Source: Microbacterium jejuense
Lineage (GTDB): Bacteria; Actinomycetota; Actinomycetes; Actinomycetales; Microbacteriaceae
Assembly (NCBI RefSeq): GCF_019511665.1
Contig: NZ_JAEUAW010000007.1
Location: 124,001 to 188,000, forward strand
DNA: 64,000 bases
Direction of reading: 5' to 3'
Positions 57,458 to 64,000 of this stretch are shown here, piece by piece; the stretch's first letter is position 1; every line of letters starts with the position of its first letter. Position numbers and translations under genes: made by a program. Below the pieces are notes generated by a model. That model was not told where the DNA came from and did not search any database. It worked only from the letters and a program-made list of their open reading frames with translations.

Positions 57458-57489
57458 GGTCGTTGAGCGAGCGAAGCGAGACGAAACGC
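57458..57489. repeat. Repeat-family half element upstream of uvrD
   Basis: GGTCGTTGAGCGAGCGAAGCG then AGACGAAACGC, a reversed arm B lacking the GGAACGAG middle. About 50 bases further on, TAGACT (57542-57547) is the probable -10 of the helicase gene, nine bases before its ATG. Confidence 0.8.
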
Positions 57490-57556
57490 GGTGTGGGTTC
57501 GCTCCCCGCCTCGGGCACCGGCCGGTGTCGGCGGGGCGACCTAGACTTGTAGGGAT

Positions 57557-60046
57557 ATGACCGATGCCCATGCGGCCGCGCCGGGCGCGGCATCCCTTCG
57601 TCCTGTCGTGCTCGACGCCGCCCACGTGACGGGCGAGGCCGGGCCGCGCCCCGACGAGGACCTGCTGCAGGGACTCAACCCGCAGCAGCGCGAGGCGGTC
57701 ACCTACCGCGGGCAGGCGCTGCTGATCGTCGCGGGCGCCGGATCGGGCAAGACGAGCGTGCTGACGCGGCGCATCGCGTCGCTGCTGCGGGGCCGCGAGG
57801 CATGGCCGAGCCAGATCCTCGCGATCACGTTCACCAACAAGGCCGCGGGCGAGATGCGCGAGCGCGTCGAGCAGCTGGTCGGCGACACCGCGCGCGGCAT
57901 GTGGATCTCGACGTTCCACTCCGCGTGCGTGCGCATCCTGCGGCGCGAGGCCGAGCAGTTCGGCTTCACCAAGTCGTTCACGATCTACGACTCGGGCGAC
58001 TCGCGCGCCCTCATCAAGCGACTGGTCAAAGAGCACGAGGCCGACGCGTTCGGGCTGACGCCGGCCGCGACGCAGTCGAAGATCTCGAAGCTCAAGAACG
58101 AGCTGGCGGACGCGGAGTCCTACGCACGTTCGGCAAACCTGAACGATCCCGCCGAGCGCGTGTTCGTCGAGGTGTTCGGTGCGTACCAGCGCGAGCTGCA
58201 GAAGGCGAACGCGTTCGACTTCGACGACCTCATCGCGCAGACGGTGTACCTCTTCCGCGCGTTCCCGCAGGTCGCCGACGTGTACCGGCGCCGGTTCCGC
58301 CACATCCTGGTCGATGAGTACCAGGACACCAACCACGCGCAGTACGCGCTGATCCACGAGCTGACGCGTCCGCCGGGATCGGATGCCGCCCCCCTGGCCG
58401 GCTCCGGCGGCATGATGATCTTCGAGCCCGAGCCGGCCGCAGAAGAGGGCGCGTCGCTCACCGTCGTGGGTGACTCCGACCAGTCGATCTATGCGTTCCG
58501 CGGCGCTGACATCCGCAACATCAGCGAGTTCGAGAAGGACTTCCCGGGCGCCAAGGTCGTGCTGCTCGAGCAGAACTACCGCTCGACGCAGAACATCCTG
58601 TCGGCCGCGAACGCCGTCATCGGCCACAACTTCGACCGCAAAGACAAGAAGCTGTGGACCGACGTCGGCGACGGCGAGAAGATCATCGGCTTCACCGGCT
58701 ACTCGCAGCACGACGAGGCCCAGTTCGTCGCCGACGAGATCGAGGCGCTGCGCCGCGCGGGTGTCGACTACTCGCAGATGGCGGTGTTCTACCGCACCAA
58801 CTCGCAGTCCCGTGCGCTGGAAGAGATCTTCATCCGCGCCGCCCTGCCCTACAAGATCATGGGCGGAACGAAGTTCTACGAACGTGCCGAGATCAAGGAC
58901 GCCCTCGCCTACCTCGTCGCCGTCGCCAACCCGGCCGACGAGATGGCGCTGCGCCGCATCATCAACCGGCCGCGCCGTGGCATCGGGGATGTCACGATCG
59001 AGACGATCTCGCGCTACGCGGCCGACCAGCAGATCACGTTCCGCGACGCGCTGGCGAACTCCTCGGCGCTCGGTGTCGGACCGAAGATCCAGGCCGCCAT
59101 CGCGCACCTCGACGCGGTGCTCGCCGAGGCGTCCGAGCTCATGCTGCCGTCGTCGGGCGAGCTCGCCCCGCCCACCGCGGTGGCCGAGGGCCTCACCCTG
59201 CTGCTGAACAAGTCCGGGTATTACGACGCGCTGCGCGCCAGCAAGGACGCGCAGGACGAGGCGCGCATCGAGAACCTCGACGAGATGGTCGCGGTCGCCC
59301 GCGAGTTCGCGCGCAACAACCCCGAGGGCACGATCCTCGACTTCCTGACTGAGGTCGCGCTGGTCTCGGACGCCGACGACCTCGAAGACGCGTCGGGCTC
59401 GGTGTCGCTCATGACGCTGCACACCGCGAAGGGCCTGGAGTACGACGCGGTGTTCCTCACGGGCGTCGAAGAGGACCTCATCCCGCACCGCATCTCGGCG
59501 GGCGAGCCCGGCGGCCCACAGGAGGAGCGGCGGCTGTTCTACGTCGGCATCACGCGCGCCCGCAAGCGCCTGTACCTGTCGCTCGCGATGACCCGCGCGC
59601 AGTTCGGCGAGGTGTCGGTCGCGATGCCCAGCCGCTTCCTGCAGGAGATCCCGGTCGAGCTGCTGCACTGGCGCCAGTCGCCGGGCGACGTCAACTCGCG
59701 CGGCGGAACCCAGTCGCGCGCGCTCAACGCCCGCCGCGGCTCGGGGTCGGGGTCGGGGTCGGGCTTCGGCGGTTCCGGCAAGCGCTACGGCGATGACCTC
59801 GTGCCGCTGGCACGCCGAGAGCCGAACGGCAACCTCGAGCGCTTCGCGAACAAGATCCCGGCCAAGGTGCGCGACAACGGCGACCTCGTCCTGGCGCCCG
59901 GCGACCGCATCCGTCACGACGACTTCGGTGAAGGACGAGTGGATGCCGTCACGGGCGAAGGCGCGAAGCGCGTCGCCCACGTGCGCTTCGACTCCGCCGG
60001 TCCGAAGAAGCTCCTGATCAAGATCGCGCCCATCGAGAAGCTCTGA
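57557..60046 (+). CDS. UvrD/PcrA-type ATP-dependent DNA helicase
   Basis: This 829-residue SF1A helicase has Walker A AGAGSGKT at residues 59-66, the DEYQDTN motif at 253-259, VVGDSDQSIYAFRGAD, the LEQNYRST motif, and VSLMTLHTAKGLEYDAVFL with the following GITRARKRLYLS. The C-terminus has a Gly/Ser linker and a short KOW-like tail (PGDRIRHDDFGEGRV) that binds RNA polymerase in PcrA proteins. It unwinds DNA in repair and removes stalled complexes. The first 35 residues are an extension. Likely an essential housekeeping gene. Confidence 0.94.
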   Translation: MTDAHAAAPGAASLRPVVLDAAHVTGEAGPRPDEDLLQGLNPQQREAVTYRGQALLIVAGAGSGKTSVLTRRIASLLRGREAWPSQILAITFTNKAAGEMRERVEQLVGDTARGMWISTFHSACVRILRREAEQFGFTKSFTIYDSGDSRALIKRLVKEHEADAFGLTPAATQSKISKLKNELADAESYARSANLNDPAERVFVEVFGAYQRELQKANAFDFDDLIAQTVYLFRAFPQVADVYRRRFRHILVDEYQDTNHAQYALIHELTRPPGSDAAPLAGSGGMMIFEPEPAAEEGASLTVVGDSDQSIYAFRGADIRNISEFEKDFPGAKVVLLEQNYRSTQNILSAANAVIGHNFDRKDKKLWTDVGDGEKIIGFTGYSQHDEAQFVADEIEALRRAGVDYSQMAVFYRTNSQSRALEEIFIRAALPYKIMGGTKFYERAEIKDALAYLVAVANPADEMALRRIINRPRRGIGDVTIETISRYAADQQITFRDALANSSALGVGPKIQAAIAHLDAVLAEASELMLPSSGELAPPTAVAEGLTLLLNKSGYYDALRASKDAQDEARIENLDEMVAVAREFARNNPEGTILDFLTEVALVSDADDLEDASGSVSLMTLHTAKGLEYDAVFLTGVEEDLIPHRISAGEPGGPQEERRLFYVGITRARKRLYLSLAMTRAQFGEVSVAMPSRFLQEIPVELLHWRQSPGDVNSRGGTQSRALNARRGSGSGSGSGFGGSGKRYGDDLVPLARREPNGNLERFANKIPAKVRDNGDLVLAPGDRIRHDDFGEGRVDAVTGEGAKRVAHVRFDSAGPKKLLIKIAPIEKL

Positions 60047-60059
60047 GGCCCGTCGTGCG

Positions 60060-60365
60060 TCACGCCGCTGTGGCGAACAGCCGGCGCTGGCGGCGGAACG
60101 TCTCGTAGCTCGAGAAGCCGCTCTGCGCGGCGGCAGCGGCGAGCGAGGTGGCGGGAGACGCGGCGACCAGCGTCGCGACGGACTGCAGTCGGCGACGCGT
60201 GAGCAGATCTCCGATGCTGTCGTGGCCCTGGTGGGCGCGGTCGAGATGCCGCCGTGACACCCCCAGCAGGGCCGCCAGCGTGCGGGCATCGAGACGCGGA
60301 TCGGCGAACCCGTCGTCGATGAGAGCCGCGCACCGTGCACGCAGTTCTGCCGATCGATCCCTCAC
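60060..60365 (-). CDS. Small AraC-type DNA-binding protein
   Basis: This 101-residue protein consists of little more than an AraC-type double HTH: LAALLGVSRRHLDRAHQ (first helix pair) and AAAAQSGFSSYETFRRQRRL (second). No ligand-binding domain is present, which is short for the family, although stand-alone versions such as MarA and SoxS exist. The GTG at 60365 is the only start that fits. It converges on uvrD with 13 bases between stops. Confidence 0.78.
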   Translation of the reverse strand: MRDRSAELRARCAALIDDGFADPRLDARTLAALLGVSRRHLDRAHQGHDSIGDLLTRRRLQSVATLVAASPATSLAAAAAQSGFSSYETFRRQRRLFATAA

Positions 60366-60493
60366 ACCGAGATATGTCCGGCGGGCTGGGTCGTGGGACG
60401 GGGATCAGGTCACGAAAATGTCTCAACTTGTGTGTTTGCTGGGAGGCCGCGGGAGCTTAGCCTGACGCGGAGCCATGAAGGTCGTGGCATCGT

Positions 60494-62710
60494 ATGGGCC
60501 GCGAGGGTGCGGTCGGAATGGCGGCGTTTGTGCGCAGAGGGATGGTTGCCGCGGTCGCGGCAGCAGTCGTGATCGGATTGGTCGGCGGACAGCCGGCTGC
60601 GGCGGTCGAACCGGGTTCGATCTCGGGGGTGGTGACGGTGGACGGCGGTGCACCGGTGGCAGGTGCTTCCGTCGTGGCCTACACGTACAACAGCATGTGG
60701 GGTGGTTGGTCGTGGACGACGTCGACGTCGACGAGCCCCGACGGCTCGTACGTCGTCACGGGGCTCGCGGACGGGCAGTACAAGCTCCAGTTCCAGTCGA
60801 CGGCGCCCGGCTCCAACATCGTGTCGGAGTACTGGCAGGATGCCGCCGACCTGATGTCTGCGACGACGCTCACCGTGTCAGGGGGCACCGGGATCGACGG
60901 CATCGACCCGGTGCTGAGCGTCGGCGCGACGATCTCGGGTGTCGTCACGGATGAATCCGGTGCGCCTGTGCAGGGCGTGTCGGTGCGGGCCACAGCGGTG
61001 GGCGGATGGACAGGGAGCTACGGCCTCACGGATGCCCACGGCGCCTATCGGGTCGCCGCGCTCGCTGCCGGCTCGTACAACATCGAGTTCACGCCGCTGG
61101 CAGGCAGCGGCCCCGTCGCCGGCGAGTGGTACGACGACGCCGCATCCCAGGCCGAGGCGGCACCCGTCACGGTCGCCGCCGGCGGCGCGGCGACCGGGAT
61201 CGATGCCGTGCTCGCGCCGGCGGGCTCCATCGCGGGGGTCGTCACCGACACGACCGGAGCACCGACCTCGTATGCGTACGTCGGCGTGTACCGCGCGACA
61301 GCGGGTGACTTCCCGCAGTGGGTGACGTCGATGTCGACAGATGCCTCAGGCGCCTATCGGGTCGACGGGTTGGCCGTGGGCGACTACAAGGTGCAGTTCT
61401 CGGCGATGAACGGCCTGCTCGGCGAGTGGTACGACGACGCTGCGGACGCCGCATCGGCGACGGTCGTATCGGTCGCCGGCGGTGCAACGACGACGGTCGA
61501 CGGGGAGCTGGCGATCGGGGCGACGTTGACCGGCGTCGTGACGGACGAGGCCGGAAATCCCGTGAGCGACGTGAGGGTATGGGCGCATCCTGTCGAGGGC
61601 GAGGGGTTCGCGATCGGGGGTGGAAGCGGATCGGACGGCACCTACCGGATCCCCGGTCTCCCGTCGGGTGACTACCGCGTGGAGTTCGACACCTCGGCGA
61701 CTGCGGCCAGCGTCGTCGGCGAGTGGTGGAACGACGCGAAGACGGAGGCGGATGCCTCGGTGGTGAGCGTGACGGAAGGCACGGTCGTCGAGGGCATCAG
61801 CGCGCAACTCGCTGAGGGGGCGGAACTCTCGGGGGTCGTCCGCGACGGACAGGGGACGCCGATGGCAAGCGTCCAGGTGTCTCTCCGCGACCCAGCCGGC
61901 CAATGGGTCCGGTACACGCACACCGACATGGACGGTTCGTACACGATCCGCGGGGTGGATGCCGGCTCATACCGTCTCAAGTTCTCCGCCCAGGTCGACC
62001 AGAGCACCACGACGCTGAACGAGTGGTGGAACAACGCTCCCGACCTCACCTCGGCGGACGAGCTCGTCGTCACGGCGGCGACGGACATCTCGGGGCTCGA
62101 CGTGGTCCTCTCCGTCGACGACGGCTCGGTCATCGACACGAACTCGGCGTCGCTCTCGGGCACCGTGACGGATGCGGCGGGCAACCCGCTGCCGAACGCC
62201 TCGGTCTCGGTCGAAGGCATCGACATGGGCGACGGCTTCCAGGTGATGCCCGATGGGACGTGGTCGATGACGTTGCTGCCCGCGGGTCCCTACCGCGTCT
62301 CGTTCTCGGCGGTGATCGACGGCACGCTCGTCACCGAGTGGTGGGAGGATGCCGCCGACCGCGGCTCCGCGACGGTCATCGACCTCGGCAGCTCCGAGCA
62401 GCGCACCGGCATCGACGCGGTGCTCGGTGCGGCGCTGCCGCCCGTCGAGTCCTCCGTCCCGAAGGTCACCGGGCCGCTGCGCGTGGGCGGGATCGCCAAG
62501 GCGCACCCGCGCGACTGGACCGATGGCATCGCGTTCACGTACCAGTGGTTCGCCGACGGAGCGCCGATCGTCGGCGGGACGGCGTCTTCGCTGCCCATCA
62601 CGCCTGACCTCGTGGGCTCACGCCTGACCGTGGCGGTGACCGGTTCGGCGTCGGGCTACCAGATCGTGACCCGGACGTCCGCGCCGACGACGGCCGTGTC
62701 GCGCGGCTGA
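60494..62710 (+). CDS. Secreted protein with six carboxypeptidase-regulatory-like repeats
   Basis: This 738-residue precursor has a signal peptide (FVRRGMVAAVAAAVVIG, AAA-VEP cleavage near residue 38), then six beta-sandwich repeats of about 95-100 residues. Each opens with G-[ST]-[IL]-[ST]-G-V-V-T-D, has a GxYxVxGLxxGxYxxxF core and ends with an EWWDDA-like motif and GIDAVL. A final domain (YQWFADGAPIVGG) resembles an Ig-like fold. It has no sortase motif and no enzyme domain, so a surface adhesin or matrix protein is likely. The ATG at 60494 or at 60518 could start it. Confidence 0.82.
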   Translation: MGREGAVGMAAFVRRGMVAAVAAAVVIGLVGGQPAAAVEPGSISGVVTVDGGAPVAGASVVAYTYNSMWGGWSWTTSTSTSPDGSYVVTGLADGQYKLQFQSTAPGSNIVSEYWQDAADLMSATTLTVSGGTGIDGIDPVLSVGATISGVVTDESGAPVQGVSVRATAVGGWTGSYGLTDAHGAYRVAALAAGSYNIEFTPLAGSGPVAGEWYDDAASQAEAAPVTVAAGGAATGIDAVLAPAGSIAGVVTDTTGAPTSYAYVGVYRATAGDFPQWVTSMSTDASGAYRVDGLAVGDYKVQFSAMNGLLGEWYDDAADAASATVVSVAGGATTTVDGELAIGATLTGVVTDEAGNPVSDVRVWAHPVEGEGFAIGGGSGSDGTYRIPGLPSGDYRVEFDTSATAASVVGEWWNDAKTEADASVVSVTEGTVVEGISAQLAEGAELSGVVRDGQGTPMASVQVSLRDPAGQWVRYTHTDMDGSYTIRGVDAGSYRLKFSAQVDQSTTTLNEWWNNAPDLTSADELVVTAATDISGLDVVLSVDDGSVIDTNSASLSGTVTDAAGNPLPNASVSVEGIDMGDGFQVMPDGTWSMTLLPAGPYRVSFSAVIDGTLVTEWWEDAADRGSATVIDLGSSEQRTGIDAVLGAALPPVESSVPKVTGPLRVGGIAKAHPRDWTDGIAFTYQWFADGAPIVGGTASSLPITPDLVGSRLTVAVTGSASGYQIVTRTSAPTTAVSRG

Positions 62711-62715
62711 TGGAC

Positions 62716-62753
62716 GGTCGGGCCGGCTCTCCGTGCGGAGCGCCGGCCCGACC
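62716..62753. terminator. Bidirectional terminator between the repeat protein and the I36-like gene
   Basis: GGTCGGGCCGGC pairs exactly with GCCGGCCCGACC, and the loop carries a further CTCCG/CGGAG stem. Confidence 0.78.
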
Positions 62754-62810
62754 CATGTCGCGGGAGTGCGGGCGAGGTGGAGCCGGGGGCGCCGGCATCC
62801 ACCCGTCCGG

Positions 62811-63305
62811 TTACGAGCAGTTGAGCTTGTCGATGCCGGCTGGGACGGACGCCGCGCCCGTGTTGGGCCCGAGGGTCGCCACGGTCGCCCAGCCGTCGTA
62901 CGCGCGGACCGTGCCGTAGCCACGGGAATTCGCGAGCGAACGCACGGTGCCGAGCGCGGCGACGGAGTTGCCCGTCGTGCAGGCTGAGAACGTCAGCCGA
63001 CTGCCGGTGTACGAGGTGCCCGAGTAGGCGCAGAACGCGCCGGACGGGCACGAGCCGACCGAGAAGGCGGTGGCGCCGCTGAAGCCGAATCGCGACGCGG
63101 CGTCGTCCGGCGCGATGGTCAGGACGACGGCGCCGTCGTCCCATGAGACCTCGTTCGGGGCGGTCTGGGTGCCGCCGAACTCGGCGATGACGGCATCCAC
63201 TTCGTCTTGAAGCTCGTCGGTGGCGGCGGATGCCGGCGCAGCTGCCAACATGCCGGATCCGATTGCGACGAGCGCGGTCAGCAGGACGAGGAACTTGCGG
63301 GGCAC
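62811..63305 (-). CDS. Secreted I36-like peptidase-inhibitor-type protein
   Basis: This 164-residue precursor has a signal peptide (PRKFLVLLTALVAIGSGML, cleavage at ASA-ATD near residue 28). The C-terminal half matches the I36 inhibitor/beta-gamma crystallin-like pattern CPSGAFCAYSGTSYTGSRL followed by VRSLANSRGYGTVRAYDGW. Four cysteines can form two disulfides. The family includes metallopeptidase inhibitors of Streptomyces, but many members are uncharacterised. The GTG start overlaps the upstream stop by one base, so the pair is coexpressed. Confidence 0.8.
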   Translation of the reverse strand: MPRKFLVLLTALVAIGSGMLAAAPASAATDELQDEVDAVIAEFGGTQTAPNEVSWDDGAVVLTIAPDDAASRFGFSGATAFSVGSCPSGAFCAYSGTSYTGSRLTFSACTTGNSVAALGTVRSLANSRGYGTVRAYDGWATVATLGPNTGAASVPAGIDKLNCS

Positions 63306-64000
63306 TACTCTCTCCGTTCGAAGGCCATGTACGACACTACGGCCGGCGACGGGATGTCCGTCCGGTCGTGGCCGACATACACAGTCTCCAGGGCGACGAT
63401 GTGTCCCGCAGGCGTGATCAGGATCCGGTCGACGAGGTCGACGTCACTCGGCGGGGTCTCGAGGACGTATGCCTCCCGTCCGAGCCGATCGGTCGTCGTG
63501 CCGGCGAGGTCGAGGCCCACACCGGCTAGCACCTCGAGTACAGCAGCTTCTTCTCGGGGCCGCAGCACTCGCTCCATCAGCAGTCCGCCCGTGAGCGAGA
63601 GCCACTCGTTCGGTGACGATTCGTCTGCGAAGCCGATGTCGAGCATCGTCCGGCGCAGGTCGTCGGCGTCCTCGGGGAGCGGGTCGGGGAACATGTAGGC
63701 GCGCTCGGCGGCGGTCTGGTCGATGCGCCACAGCTCGGTGCCCGGCGGCGGCGCATCCGGATCCTCGACCTTGTCGCCCTGGGTGTCGTACGGGATGCCG
63801 GCGACCGCGACCTGCGACCAGCTTCCGTCCGGATAGCGCGTCAGCGTCATCTCGGTCGGTTCGACGAACGGCGGCGGCACCTTCTCGCCGGGAGCCCCGA
63901 CGGTGGTGACAAGTCCCCAGTTCTGCATGACGATCTGCTGAGGAGCACCCGGCGGTGCCGCATCGGGCTCGCCCGACGTCCGCAGCTGCCGGGCCAGGTC
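63305..64000 (-). CDS. CU044_5270-like family protein, N-terminal part missing
   Basis: The frame is open to the last base of the window, giving at least 231 residues, so the start lies outside. Visible features are DAAPPGAPQQIVMQNWGLVT near the edge, a region DGSWSQVAVAGIPYDTQGD, then DLRRTMLDIGF and the C-terminal LVDRILITPAGHIVALETVY. This resembles the actinobacterial CU044_5270 family, whose members often have an N-terminal membrane helix and follow a sigma factor gene. The function is unknown. It is followed by the I36-like gene in one operon. Confidence 0.75.
   Translation of the reverse strand, partial: DLARQLRTSGEPDAAPPGAPQQIVMQNWGLVTTVGAPGEKVPPPFVEPTEMTLTRYPDGSWSQVAVAGIPYDTQGDKVEDPDAPPPGTELWRIDQTAAERAYMFPDPLPEDADDLRRTMLDIGFADESSPNEWLSLTGGLLMERVLRPREEAAVLEVLAGVGLDLAGTTTDRLGREAYVLETPPSDVDLVDRILITPAGHIVALETVYVGHDRTDIPSPAVVSYMAFERRE

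Noticed and set aside
60475..60954. 159-codon frame starting just before the six-repeat protein
   Set aside because: It overlaps the signal peptide and first repeat in another frame, and its product is Arg/Gly-rich without features.

Overview
The window is very GC-rich chromosomal DNA from an actinobacterium. Codons end almost always in G or C, starts are ATG, GTG or TTG, ATGA/GTGA stop-start overlaps are common, and many genes have a -10-like TANNNT hexamer six or seven bases before the start codon (leaderless pattern). Gene content (ROK and RpiR regulators, DHA2 exporters, WYL regulator, PspC sensor kinase, chloramphenicol-type exporter) fits Microbacteriaceae, most likely Microbacterium or a close relative; this is inference from style and content. 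I see no rRNA, prophage, insertion sequence or CRISPR array.

Layout. 1-9.5 kb: an uptake and catabolic cluster with a ROK protein (cut by the window edge), an M81/MlrC-type peptidase, a family-5 (oligopeptide or oligosaccharide) ABC importer, CutC and a second ROK kinase. 9.5-20.8 kb: accessory genes including an APH-fold kinase, a secreted subtilisin with PKD domains, two small proteins (44 and 54 aa), a TraR/DksA zinc finger protein, a quinone-reductase-like protein, a DHA2 exporter interrupted by a stop codon with its divergent TetR, and a glutathione peroxidase next to an OhrR-like regulator. 20.9-26 kb: a chloramphenicol-type exporter preceded by a leader peptide, an odd tRNA-like gene, an EVE-like protein, an aldo/keto reductase, a UPF0303 protein, a patatin and an NTF2-like protein. 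26-32.7 kb: a MarR-controlled DHA2 exporter, small membrane proteins, a WYL regulator and a drug-type ABC exporter. 32.8-39.8 kb: a signalling island with a PAS-GAF-GGDEF protein, a MarR protein, an EAL protein lacking its metal-binding aspartates, and a receptor cyclase two bases upstream of an MscS channel carrying a cyclic-nucleotide-binding-like domain.

40-52.4 kb is the most coherent system. It has a membrane-anchored GH67-like glycosidase, a sugar ABC importer without its own ATPase, a GH3 N-acetylglucosaminidase, AnmK, a BadF-type amino-sugar kinase, MurQ and an RpiR regulator. Together these can take peptidoglycan-derived GlcNAc-(anhydro)MurNAc to GlcNAc-6-phosphate. 52.6-57 kb holds a PspC membrane protein divergent from a PspC sensor kinase and NarL-type regulator. 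57.5-64 kb holds a UvrD/PcrA helicase, an AraC-type DNA-binding protein, a secreted six-repeat protein, an I36-like secreted protein and a gene cut by the window end.

Across the window lies a family of palindromic repeats with arms GGTCGTTGAGCG...AGACGAAACGCC. They occur as half elements, pairs and tandem arrays, mostly between genes. One pair is read in frame inside anmK, one arm lies in the N-terminus of the sensor kinase, and others supply the ends of reading frames. Paired changes in opposite arms argue that the fold is conserved.
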